Positions 6,508 through 14,323 of a stretch of 15,170 nt of DNA are shown here, one piece after another (positions within the stretch are counted from its first letter, which is position 1; the number at the start of each line of letters is the position of its first letter). This DNA comes from CAG-582 sp964551965 (lineage in GTDB: Bacteria > Bacillota_I > Bacilli_A > RF39 > UBA660): the NCBI GenBank assembly GCA_964551965.1, contig CAZKFB010000031.1, positions 1-15,170 of the forward strand. Direction: 5' to 3'. Below the pieces are notes generated by a model, which was not told the DNA's origin, ran no database searches, and saw only the letters and a program-made list of their open reading frames with translations. A program made the position numbers and the translations under genes.

Positions 6508-7335
6508 ATGGAAAGATATAAAGAGATTGAAAGAAGTATTATAACTAAATATCGAAAAACAATATGGGCACCTTTTTGTCGTGCTGTATCTGATTATGAA
6601 CTTATTAATGAAGGAGACTCTTTAATGGTTTGTATTAGTGGTGGTAAAGATTCCTTTTTACTAGCTAAATGCATTGAAGAATTGAGAGTTCATGGCAAAG
6701 TAAAGTTTGATGCTAGATATGTTGTTATGGATCCCGGATATTTAAGTGTTAATAGAAACTTAATATTAGAAAATGCTAAGGTATTAAATATTGAGATAGA
6801 GATATTTGAAAGTGATATATTTGATGTCGTAAATAATACGGATTTTAAGAGCCCATGTTATTTATGTGCAAGAATGCGTAGGGGATATCTTTATAACCAT
6901 GCAAAAGAAATTGGATGTAATAAAATCGTATTGGGTCATCATTTTGATGATGTAATAGAAACAACTCTTTTATCAATGTTTTATGGTGCTGAAGTAAAAA
7001 CTATGTTACCTAAATTAAAAAGTGATAATTATCCTGGATTAGAACTTATTAGACCAATGTATTTAGTTAAAGAAGCAGCAATAATTGCATGGGCTAAATA
7101 CAATGACTTACATTTCTTAAACTGTGCATGTCGTTTTACCGAAATGAATAATAAACAAGAGATTGAAAGTAAGAGAAAAGAGATTAAAGAATTAATAAAT
7201 GATTTGCGAAAAACTTATGAAGAAATAGATAATAATATATTTAAATCAATGAGTAATGTAAATCTAAACTGTGTTCTAGGTTATCATAAAGATTCTGAGT
7301 CTCATACCTTTTTAGATGATTTTAAAGAAAAATAA
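6508..7335 (+). CDS. TtcA-like tRNA 2-thiocytidine synthetase family protein (PP-loop, Fe-S)
   Basis: A 275-residue cytosolic PP-loop ATP pyrophosphatase. The ATP-binding motif is SGGKDS (44-49). Cys117 and Cys120 form CYLC, and NCACRF (205-210) provides the third cysteine. CxxC plus a distal Cys is the 4Fe-4S pattern of TtcA, which thiolates cytidine 32 of tRNA. GHHFDDVIETTLLSMFYG (143-160) is the typical second nucleotide-binding segment. Proteins like this in Firmicutes are often labelled TtcA or TilS. The iron-sulfur cysteines and the lack of TilS C-terminal domains favour TtcA-like, but the exact tRNA site is not proven. The start is ATG 6508, set by GAGGGG seven bases upstream; the ATG at 6490 has no Shine-Dalgarno. 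It stands alone between two terminators with its own promoter. Confidence 0.88.
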   Translation: MERYKEIERSIITKYRKTIWAPFCRAVSDYELINEGDSLMVCISGGKDSFLLAKCIEELRVHGKVKFDARYVVMDPGYLSVNRNLILENAKVLNIEIEIFESDIFDVVNNTDFKSPCYLCARMRRGYLYNHAKEIGCNKIVLGHHFDDVIETTLLSMFYGAEVKTMLPKLKSDNYPGLELIRPMYLVKEAAIIAWAKYNDLHFLNCACRFTEMNNKQEIESKRKEIKELINDLRKTYEEIDNNIFKSMSNVNLNCVLGYHKDSESHTFLDDFKEK

Positions 7336-7350
7336 TATTTTTCTTTTTTT
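7324..7350 (+). terminator. Intrinsic terminator after the TtcA-like gene
   Basis: AAAGAAAAAT (7324-7333) pairs with ATTTTTCTTT (7337-7346) across AAT, with T continuing to 7350. The loop and left arm contain the TAA stop codon. The stem is almost all A-T, so its strength is uncertain. Confidence 0.6.
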
Positions 7351-7489
7351 ATTTAAAAGAAGTAAAATGAAAATTTATTGCTAATATATATAATAGATAG
7401 AAAATTACTATCTAAGTTAAGTAAAAAGAGTTATAATTAGTTTAGGAAAATTGAACTTTTTTAAGTTAAATATATTAGTAGGTGATTAT
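7351..7489 (+). promoter_or_regulatory. Leader/promoter region of the five-gene cluster, with an inverted repeat
   Basis: This is the longest gene-free stretch apart from the 14308-14427 divergent region. It holds TATAAT at 7389-7394 and again at 7432-7437, neither with a good -35. An inverted repeat TAGATAG-N7-CTATCTA (7394-7414) begins on the last base of the first box; it has no T-run, so it is not a terminator and could be an operator. AGGTGAT (7480-7486) is the Shine-Dalgarno for ATG 7490. No clear -10 lies at the 22-nt distance used elsewhere, so this cluster probably has a longer leader. Confidence 0.35.
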
Positions 7490-8689
7490 ATGAAAGTTGT
7501 TGTTATTGGATCGGGACCTAGTGGATTAATAGCTGCTATTAAGGCATCTTTAAATAATGAAGTAGTATTAGTTGATAGTAATAATTCTTTAGGTAAGAAA
7601 TTATTACTAAGTGGAAATGGTAAATGTAATTATTGGAATAGTAATATTGATTCTTCAAAATATATAACTGATGATGTAAGTATTTTATCTTCTATTCTAA
7701 CTAAAGATAATATTGATAATACTCTTAAGTTTTTAGATAGTTTAGGATTGTATCCAACTATTAAAGGGGATTTATATTATCCATATTCAGAGAATTCTCA
7801 CAGTATGCTTTCAATATTAATGAGGAAACTAGAGGCTAATAATGTTCAGATTAAATATAATTTTAAAGTAATAGATATAAGAGAAAATAATGGGCTATTT
7901 ACGGTTGTAAGTCAAAATGAATCGATTAATGCTGATGCTGTAATACTTGCTTCGGGTGGTTCTGCTATGCCAAAAACAGGAAGCGATGGAAGCATCATGA
8001 ATATCTTAAGAAATATGGGGCATGATGTTATTCCTTTTATTCCTTCATTAAATAGAGTTAATTTAGGATGTAATTTTAAAAGTATTGAAAATATAAGATG
8101 TAAGGCTAGAATAAAAGTTCTTGTTAACAGTAAAGAAGTATTTCAAGATAGTGGAGAAGTATTATTTAAAAGTGATGGCATAAGTGGTATTGTATCTTTT
8201 AATGCTAGTTCTTACGTATCATATTATTTGAATAAAGATGAAGATGTTGATATAACTATTAACTATTTAGATAATATTGATGAAGTTGGATATTTCTTAG
8301 ATAATCGAGCTAGATTACTCAATAATCCAAGCGTAGAGGAACTACTAGAGAGTATGTTAGATTATCGATTAATGTTCTATTTACTTGATTATATAAGTTT
8401 AAATAAAGATAAAAGATATAATAGTTTAACTGAAAAAGAAAAAGATGATTTAATTAATGCACTTACAAATAATAGATATAAAGCATTATCTATAGGAGAG
8501 TTAGAAACTAGTCAAGTTAGTATTGGGGGATTAAATCTAACTGATATTAATCCAAATACTTTTGAGTCTACTAAAGTTAAGAATTTATACATAGTAGGTG
8601 AAGCATTAGATGTTGCTGGATTATGTGGTGGATATAATATTTCTTTTGCTTTTATTAGTGGTTATATAGTGGGGTGTCATTTATGTTAA
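7490..8689 (+). CDS. NAD(P)/FAD-dependent oxidoreductase, BaiN/HI0933 (RdsA) family
   Basis: A 399-residue cytosolic flavoprotein. The N-terminal FAD-binding GxGxxG is VVVIGSGPSGLIAA (3-16), with acidic Asp29 after strand 2. The family signatures LGKKLLLSGNGKCNYWN (34-50), YPYSENSHSMLSIL, ASGGSAMPKTGSDGS and GEVLFKSDGISGI follow in order. The C-terminal FAD-contact segment is GEALDVAGLCGGYNISFAF (about 370-388). Length equals the family norm. Members such as BaiN reduce bile-acid intermediates, but most are uncharacterised, so the substrate is unknown. The start is ATG 7490, set by AGGTGAT; an in-frame TTG at 7451 is too early and would spoil the Rossmann N-terminus. It overlaps the next flavoprotein gene by 7 bases and heads a tight five-gene run. 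Confidence 0.92.
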   Translation: MKVVVIGSGPSGLIAAIKASLNNEVVLVDSNNSLGKKLLLSGNGKCNYWNSNIDSSKYITDDVSILSSILTKDNIDNTLKFLDSLGLYPTIKGDLYYPYSENSHSMLSILMRKLEANNVQIKYNFKVIDIRENNGLFTVVSQNESINADAVILASGGSAMPKTGSDGSIMNILRNMGHDVIPFIPSLNRVNLGCNFKSIENIRCKARIKVLVNSKEVFQDSGEVLFKSDGISGIVSFNASSYVSYYLNKDEDVDITINYLDNIDEVGYFLDNRARLLNNPSVEELLESMLDYRLMFYLLDYISLNKDKRYNSLTEKEKDDLINALTNNRYKALSIGELETSQVSIGGLNLTDINPNTFESTKVKNLYIVGEALDVAGLCGGYNISFAFISGYIVGCHLC

Positions 8690-10287
8690 GAGTAAGGCAA
8701 GTGAAAGTGCCAGTGTTAGATAATACATTAGATAATATTAAAGAGTCTGTATCTAAAAAATTACATATTGATTCATCAAGAATAGAAAATATAAAAGTAA
8801 TTAGACAATCTATCGATGCAAGACATAAAAATGATATTTACTATGTATATGAAGTAGATATTACTATCGATAATGAGAATAAAGTTTTGGACAATTTGAA
8901 AAATAGTAATGATATTCTTATTAGTCCAAATATGGCTTATATTGTAGAATGTTCAGGAACAAAAACGATAAAAAATCCACCAATTATTGTAGGATCTGGT
9001 CCTTGCGGGCTATTTGCAGCTCTAAATTTACTTGAGCATGGGATTAAACCAATTATTATTGAACGTGGTAAGGAAATCGATGAAAGAGTAAGAGATGTCG
9101 ATATACTAATTAATGAGAATAAACTTGATGAAGAATCAAATGTTCAATATGGTGAAGGTGGAGCAGGGACTTTCTCTGATGGCAAACTAAATACTCTAAT
9201 TAAAGATACTGGTAATAGATGTCGTAAAGTATTTAAAACATTTGTTGAATGTGGTGCAGATGAGGATATTCTATACAGTTATAAACCCCATATCGGAACA
9301 GACTTGTTGAAAGTAGTAATTAAGAATCTAAGACATAAAATAGAAGATTTAGGTGGCAAATTCTTATTCAATACTAAGATGACTGATATTATTATTCAGA
9401 ATGGTAGAGTAACAGGAATTGAAATTAATAATAAAGAATTTATAAATACAGATATACTTATTTTAGCAATAGGTAATTCAGCTCGTGATACTTTTGAAAT
9501 GTTATACAGGAAAGAAATACCTTTAGAATCTAAGAGATTTGCTATAGGAGTTAGAATAATGCATCCTCAAGGATTAATTGATATAGCCCAATATAGTGAA
9601 AAGTTTGCAGAAACTTTGTCTCCAGCAACTTACAAATTAACTTGTCAAAAAGATAACTGCGGAATTTATACTTTCTGTATGTGTCCTGGCGGATATGTTA
9701 TTAATGCATCTAGTGAAAAAAATCGTATATGTGTTAATGGTATGAGTTATCATAAAAGAGATAGTGGATATGCTAATTCGGCTATTGTTGTTACGGTTTC
9801 TGAAAGTGATTATGGAAATGAAGTCTTAAGCGGACTTAAATATCAAAGAGATTTAGAAGAGAATGCTTATAAATTGGGGGATGGGTCAATACCAATTCAA
9901 ACATTAAAAGATTTTTATCATAATGAATTAACAGTAACCGAAATGGATAATTTAAAAATTCAGGGAAGTTATAAATTTGCTAATTTAAATTCCTTATTTG
10001 ATCCAGTTATAACTGATGCTATAAAAAGTGCTATTGAAGTTTTTGATAAAAAGATAAAGAATTTCAAATATGATGATGCTATATTAGCAGCTGTTGAGAC
10101 TCGTACTTCATCGCCAATTCGTATAGATAGAAACGAACATCTAGAATCACCTATTGAAGGAATATTTCCGGCTGGTGAAGGAGCTGGCTATGCTGGTGGT
10201 ATAACTTCTAGTGCTATTGATGGGCTAAAAGTAGCAGAATCAATCTTGAAGAATTATCGAGGAGAAAAAAATGAAGAAACTAACTAA
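8683..10287 (+). CDS. FAD-dependent dehydrogenase, COG2509 family
   Basis: A 534-residue flavoprotein. Residues 1-95 form an N-terminal alpha/beta domain found in this family (start MLRVRQVKVP). The FAD Rossmann motif is IIVGSGPCGLFAAL (101-114) with Glu127 (IIIERGK). The family hallmark GEGGAGTFSDGKL spans 157-169, and the C-terminal FAD motif GIFPAGEGAGYAGGITSSAIDG closes the fold. These proteins are conserved in anaerobic Firmicutes and Bacteroidetes but have no assigned reaction. The start is ATG 8683 with GGGGTG upstream, overlapping the BaiN-like stop by 7 bases. This suggests translational coupling. The 3' end overlaps the DUF3810 gene by 17 bases. Adjacent co-transcribed flavoproteins of different families could share a redox pathway, which is inference. 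Confidence 0.93.
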   Translation: MLRVRQVKVPVLDNTLDNIKESVSKKLHIDSSRIENIKVIRQSIDARHKNDIYYVYEVDITIDNENKVLDNLKNSNDILISPNMAYIVECSGTKTIKNPPIIVGSGPCGLFAALNLLEHGIKPIIIERGKEIDERVRDVDILINENKLDEESNVQYGEGGAGTFSDGKLNTLIKDTGNRCRKVFKTFVECGADEDILYSYKPHIGTDLLKVVIKNLRHKIEDLGGKFLFNTKMTDIIIQNGRVTGIEINNKEFINTDILILAIGNSARDTFEMLYRKEIPLESKRFAIGVRIMHPQGLIDIAQYSEKFAETLSPATYKLTCQKDNCGIYTFCMCPGGYVINASSEKNRICVNGMSYHKRDSGYANSAIVVTVSESDYGNEVLSGLKYQRDLEENAYKLGDGSIPIQTLKDFYHNELTVTEMDNLKIQGSYKFANLNSLFDPVITDAIKSAIEVFDKKIKNFKYDDAILAAVETRTSSPIRIDRNEHLESPIEGIFPAGEGAGYAGGITSSAIDGLKVAESILKNYRGEKNEETN

Positions 10288-11767
10288 AGAAGAAAAGAGA
10301 CTTAAACGTGAACAAGAAAAAGAAGAGTTAAAGAAAATAAAAAAACTTAATAAAAGTTCAAAAGTAGTTATAACTTTTACAATAGTTATGCTAGTTCTTA
10401 TGTTAATTAATAATGTTATCATGTATTTTTCTGAAGAATATGCATTGTTTTTTATTAACCATATAGTAAATAGTTTAAATGGTATAATTTTTTATCTTTC
10501 TAGTTATATTAACTATGGATCTTATTTCTTTATCTTATTTTTTCTAGTTACATTATTTATTTTAATGATTGTTGAATCCGTAATTGTTAGTTCAAAGAAA
10601 AGTATAGAATTTAAAAATAAAATGTATAATCGTATCGAGAAAGTGTCTTTTATATATATCTTAATAATATTTTCTTACTTAATAATAAGCTGTTATTATT
10701 TGCATTTACCTAATCTCGATAATTTAATATTCGAAAGTACTAAGAACAAAACATATACTAAAGAAAATTTAATTGAATTAAATGAATATTTAAAAAATAA
10801 AGTATTAGAATATGGAGATAAGCAAAATAGAATAGATGGGAAAGTAAAATTTGATGGTGATATTAATAAACAAGTTATAAAAGACTTACATAATATCGAT
10901 GATGAAATAACACTTTTAAAAGGGTTATATCCAGCAAGAAGTTCCAATTTAAATAATACATTAAAAGGTATTGTTGGATCATCAACTTATGGATTAACAC
11001 ACTTCTATAGCACTTATTTTGATTATAATATAGATCCAGTAATAATAATTAATACAATAGCTCATGAGTACACACATACTAAAGGTATAGTTAGGGAAAA
11101 TGAAACTGTATTTATATCTAGTTTATCAGGTATTAAAAGTGATAATATTGTCTCTAATTATTCAGGCTACCTAGAAGCCTTCTCAAGAGTTAATTATGCA
11201 CTTTATGAAATAGATGAGGATATTTCTAATGATACAGAAGATGAAGTTGTTTCAAAATGTTTAACAAATAACTACAATGAACTTTGTAATTTATATACCA
11301 AAAATAATGGAGATTATATAAATGGTTCTGATAAGCTTTATGTATCCTCATATTATTTAAAAAATTATATAGGCCATGAAAAAGAGTTAGAAGAATCTTT
11401 AAAATTACTTACAAGTGATGGTGGTAAACTAGTAATTGATGAAAAAGAAGTAACTATTGAAGATATAATAATATCAATTAATGAAAATAATAATAAACAT
11501 TTCAATTTCCAAAAAGAAATAAATAAGAAGAGTTATGATAAAATAAAAGAGTCATTAAAAAATGATAAATTATATAAATCTATCTATCAACAAAACGATG
11601 TTACTGAAGATAGTAAATATAAAGAAAATATTGAAGAATATTATCTTGCTCCTTTTAAGAATTATGATTCTTTATTCTTAAATAGTAAAGTTTCAAGTAT
11701 TGATTATACATATGAAAGATCAGCAAGATTATTCTTAGAATACTATGATATAAATGGTTATAAGTAG
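10271..11767 (+). CDS. DUF3810-like membrane protein with HExxH metallopeptidase motif
   Basis: A 498-residue protein. Residues 1-30 are a very charged Lys/Glu segment, probably cytosolic. Three membrane helices lie near 31-51, 83-105 and 126-145. The large remainder is outside or peripheral. The core TIAHEYTHTKGIVRENETVFISSL (262-285) carries HEYTH (265-269) and Glu277/Glu279 seven to ten residues on. It matches the DUF3810 layout HExxHxxGxxxExE and points to a zinc peptidase-like site. The function of the family is not known. Residues about 360-498 are Asn/Lys-rich and extend beyond the usual DUF3810 size. The start is ATG 10271 with GGAGA upstream, inside the end of the COG2509 gene (17-base overlap). 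The next gene begins 6 bases after its stop. Confidence 0.82.
   Translation: MKKLTKEEKRLKREQEKEELKKIKKLNKSSKVVITFTIVMLVLMLINNVIMYFSEEYALFFINHIVNSLNGIIFYLSSYINYGSYFFILFFLVTLFILMIVESVIVSSKKSIEFKNKMYNRIEKVSFIYILIIFSYLIISCYYLHLPNLDNLIFESTKNKTYTKENLIELNEYLKNKVLEYGDKQNRIDGKVKFDGDINKQVIKDLHNIDDEITLLKGLYPARSSNLNNTLKGIVGSSTYGLTHFYSTYFDYNIDPVIIINTIAHEYTHTKGIVRENETVFISSLSGIKSDNIVSNYSGYLEAFSRVNYALYEIDEDISNDTEDEVVSKCLTNNYNELCNLYTKNNGDYINGSDKLYVSSYYLKNYIGHEKELEESLKLLTSDGGKLVIDEKEVTIEDIIISINENNNKHFNFQKEINKKSYDKIKESLKNDKLYKSIYQQNDVTEDSKYKENIEEYYLAPFKNYDSLFLNSKVSSIDYTYERSARLFLEYYDINGYK
11759..11764 (+). promoter_or_regulatory. Weak candidate -10 box before the ATPase gene
   Basis: TATAAG lies 23 nt before ATG 11782. 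The predicted start G11771 gives the 11-nt leader GGAGTGATAAA. Geometry matches the other starts in the window but the box is imperfect and no -35 is seen. The genes may simply be co-transcribed. Confidence 0.25.
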
Positions 11768-11773
11768 TGGGGA

Positions 11774-12637
11774 GTGATAAAATGGTTTTTTTTGCCAAGT
11801 GAAGATGCCGAAAAGGGAATTGTCTTTGGCAGACTAAGAATTGATAATTCCATATACCCAATAGATATATTCCCCAAAAAGGACTTAAGAGAAATTGAAT
11901 TTGAACCAATTACTTGTTTTTATGGTGGCAATGGTTCGGGAAAAACGACTCTTCTAAATATTATTTCAACTGTTATCTCATCAAGTCGTCGAAGTATGGG
12001 AAATAGCGGCGAGTTATTTAAGACTTATTGTAATTATTGCCAATATGAACTGGAGAACAAATTTGATTTGATCGAAAAAAAGTATATTTCAAGTGATGAT
12101 ATATTTGATTATTTGCTCGATTTAAGAGCTGTCAATAATGGAGTAGACCGTCGTAAGAGAGAATTAATAGTAGAATATGATACAGCTAAATATGGCGAAA
12201 AATCATTTAGTCCGTTAAGAGAATATGACGATTTAAAGAACAGTGTTGATGCAAAAAGAATGACTAAATCTAAGTATATTCGTTCACGTTTAACGAATAA
12301 TAATATTGTTTTACAATCAAACGGCGAATCAGCTTTAGATTTTTGGCAACAAGAGATTAAAGAAAATGCCATTTATTTACTTGATGAACCAGAGAATAGT
12401 TTATCAGCGGAAAATCAAGTGAAATTAGCACAATTCATTGAAGAGTCAGCAAGGTTTTATAATTGTCAGTTCATTATTTCGACACACTCACCATTTATTT
12501 TAAGCTTAAAAGATGCTATTATTTATGATTTAGATGATGTACCAGCATGCAAGAAAAAATGGACAGAATTAAATAATATGAAGGTTTATTATGAATTTTT
12601 TCAAGAAAACAGCAAATATTTTGAGGAGAATGATTAA
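11774..12637 (+). CDS. Stand-alone ABC-type AAA ATPase (COG3910-like); start disturbed by a T8 run
   Basis: A predicted ATPase of 287 residues as read. Walker A is GGNGSGKTT (51-59), an ABC-like signature SNGES lies at 182-186, Walker B is IYLLDEPENS (200-209), and the switch His sits in STHSP (236-240). There is no coiled-coil arm or membrane part, so this is a soluble SMC/RecF-like head protein. As written the frame opens only with GTG 11774, which lies too close to GGGGAG to be well translated. ATG 11782 has the ideal signal GGAGTGATAAA but is out of frame. Removing one T from the eight at 11786-11793 would give MVFLPSEDAEKG in frame. The gene uses CGN arginine codons and GGC more than its upstream neighbour, a possible sign of transfer. 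It abuts the exonuclease gene exactly. Partner and substrate are unknown. Confidence 0.82.
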   Translation: MIKWFFLPSEDAEKGIVFGRLRIDNSIYPIDIFPKKDLREIEFEPITCFYGGNGSGKTTLLNIISTVISSSRRSMGNSGELFKTYCNYCQYELENKFDLIEKKYISSDDIFDYLLDLRAVNNGVDRRKRELIVEYDTAKYGEKSFSPLREYDDLKNSVDAKRMTKSKYIRSRLTNNNIVLQSNGESALDFWQQEIKENAIYLLDEPENSLSAENQVKLAQFIEESARFYNCQFIISTHSPFILSLKDAIIYDLDDVPACKKKWTELNNMKVYYEFFQENSKYFEEND

Positions 12638-13384
12638 ATGTATATCGATGAAAATACAATAAAAGAATTAATTCAAGAAAGAGACAATCTTATCAATGAA
12701 ATAAAAGAATATGAATCCAACAATACAGATTATAACAAAGTTAATTCTCGTTATAAGATGATGAATGAAGAACTAATTTCTTTAACTAAAGGAATTAATT
12801 CATTACTTTTAAACCTTCAATTTTCATATTCTAGATATAACACGCATGGATTAAACTATCCTGGAGATTACATTGTATTCGACACTGAGACGACAGGATT
12901 AGATCCTAATAATAATGAGATTATTGAATATTCATTTCTAAAGTATAAAGATAATAAATTAGTAGATAAGTTATCTTCACTAGTTAAACCAAGAAATCTT
13001 ATTCCTGAATTTATTACTAATATTACACATATTAGTAATGAAATGGTGAGTGATGCTCTGCCAATCGATGAACATTTAGAGAGTATTATTGAATTCATTA
13101 ATGGGAGTGTTATAATTGGTCACAATATATTATTTGATATAAAGTTCTTGGAAAGCACAATTAAGAGATCACCTCTAGAATTGGATAGGGTTAATATTCA
13201 GTATATTGACACCGTGTCTCTAGCTAGGAAGTGTATTCCTGATGCACCTAACCATAAACTAGAAACATTGAAGAACTATTTGAATATTGATAATGTATCA
13301 CATAGATCAGAAAGTGACTGTGAAGTTACTCAAATTGTCTATATGAAGTGTGTAGAAAAACTAATTGAACAAGAAGTAGAATAA
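12638..13384 (+). CDS. DEDDh 3'-5' exonuclease (DnaQ/PolC epsilon-like) with N-terminal coiled coil
   Basis: A 248-residue protein. Residues 1-60 look like a coiled coil (ELIQERDNLINEIKEYE and following). The exonuclease domain spans 76-240. Exo I is VFDTETTGL (Asp82, Glu84), Exo II is IGHNILFDIKFL (Asp167), and Exo III is SHRSESDCE (His222, Asp227), the complete two-metal DEDDh set. It should remove nucleotides from 3' ends of DNA or RNA. It lacks polymerase domains, so it is not PolC itself; it could act as a separate proofreading or repair nuclease. The start is ATG 12638, immediately after the ATPase stop, with GAGGAGA inside the ATPase gene. Translation is probably coupled. This is the last gene of the cluster, followed by a bidirectional terminator. 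Confidence 0.9.
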   Translation: MYIDENTIKELIQERDNLINEIKEYESNNTDYNKVNSRYKMMNEELISLTKGINSLLLNLQFSYSRYNTHGLNYPGDYIVFDTETTGLDPNNNEIIEYSFLKYKDNKLVDKLSSLVKPRNLIPEFITNITHISNEMVSDALPIDEHLESIIEFINGSVIIGHNILFDIKFLESTIKRSPLELDRVNIQYIDTVSLARKCIPDAPNHKLETLKNYLNIDNVSHRSESDCEVTQIVYMKCVEKLIEQEVE

Positions 13385-13387
13385 TAA

Positions 13388-13412
13388 AAAGCATGGTATA
13401 TTACCATGCTTT
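13388..13412. terminator. Bidirectional terminator between convergent genes
   Basis: AAAGCATGGTA (13388-13398) pairs perfectly with TACCATGCTTT (13402-13412) across TAT: 11 bp. T-rich sequence follows on the plus strand (13417-13425) and TTTTTATTAT on the minus strand. It serves the exonuclease gene and the metallophosphoesterase gene. The latter's stop codon (13411-13413) is part of the stem. Confidence 0.88.
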
Positions 13413-14307
13413 AAATCTTTTTTATTAGTTCTTTTTTATTCATTTTTAATTCGTGCTTATCACCATTAACTAAGTTGATAACTTCAATATCTTCTTTTAG
13501 TATGGCATTCATAGATTTACATAAAAGAGCAGGGCCATGACCTTCACCCATTTTAGTTAATCCGTTTGATAGTATGATACTAGTGTTATTATTTGTCCAA
13601 TAACCATAACTACCTTTCATAAAAAACTTTTCAAAAGGGCAAACAATTCCACGATTATTCTTTGAAATACTTTGAATAAATTCGGGAGTTTGACCAGCAT
13701 GATTATGACCAGACAATACAAGATTGATATTAGGAATTTCACTCTTTAACTCATTATCGGTAATTAATCCATTGCAGGAGTGAAGTAACATTATCCTAAA
13801 TTTATCAGTATCTTTAAATAAACCTAAATAATCTTTAAATAATTTGGAAAATAATTCTTTATCTTCTTCCGTATCATAATACCAAGAATATCCGGGATCA
13901 AAGGCTGTAAATATAATATTATCATATTCTTCTATATCACCATCATTAATAAAAACTTTTATATTAGGCTTACTATTTAAATAGTTAAAATATGACATAT
14001 CATCATTTTTATGAAATATTCCAAAAAATCCTTTTCTATCAAAATCAATATAATCATGATTACCAAGAGATATAAATATTTTTCTATCTTGTGAAGATAA
14101 TAGTTCAACTATTCTTTGATTATTTTCATTTCCAATAGCATCAAATAAATCACCAACTATTGTAATAATATCAGCATCAATAAAAGCTGCATATGTTAGG
14201 GCATCTTGCAGTTTTAGATAATCACTATGAACATCAGATATATTAACTATCTTTATTGATTTAGGAATAAGCTTATCAGTTAATGTATAATGTCTTACTC
14301 GTAACAT
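13411..14307 (-). CDS. Calcineurin-like metallophosphoesterase
   Basis: A 298-residue protein of the YkuE/YaeI-like metallophosphoesterase superfamily, which hydrolyses phosphomono- or diesters with two metals. All signature blocks are present: NISDVHS (Asp25, His27), VGDLFD (Asp53), LGNHDY (Asn83, His84), LLHSC, and the C-terminal SGHNHAG. No N-terminal membrane helix or signal peptide is seen, so it is probably cytosolic, unlike YkuE. The start is ATG 14307, with GGGTGAT just upstream. An ATG at 14319 overlaps that Shine-Dalgarno and would add only four residues. It is transcribed alone towards the bidirectional terminator, divergent from the stalk-protein gene. Substrate unknown; UDP-sugar lipid or cyclic nucleotide are family possibilities. 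Confidence 0.9.
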   Translation of the reverse strand: MLRVRHYTLTDKLIPKSIKIVNISDVHSDYLKLQDALTYAAFIDADIITIVGDLFDAIGNENNQRIVELLSSQDRKIFISLGNHDYIDFDRKGFFGIFHKNDDMSYFNYLNSKPNIKVFINDGDIEEYDNIIFTAFDPGYSWYYDTEEDKELFSKLFKDYLGLFKDTDKFRIMLLHSCNGLITDNELKSEIPNINLVLSGHNHAGQTPEFIQSISKNNRGIVCPFEKFFMKGSYGYWTNNNTSIILSNGLTKMGEGHGPALLCKSMNAILKEDIEVINLVNGDKHELKMNKKELIKKI

Positions 14308-14323
14308 AATATCACCCATATCA

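Noticed and set aside
6508..7335. TilS (tRNA-Ile lysidine synthetase) for the PP-loop protein
   Set aside because: The CxxC plus distal Cys pattern and the short C-terminus fit TtcA, not TilS.
7394..7414. Inverted repeat as a transcription terminator
   Set aside because: No T-run follows, and a better terminator is already present at 7324-7350.
11774..12637. Programmed ribosomal frameshift at the T8 run
   Set aside because: The run lies only two codons from the ATG, with no stimulatory structure seen; slippage during replication or a sequencing error is simpler, and an in-frame GTG exists.
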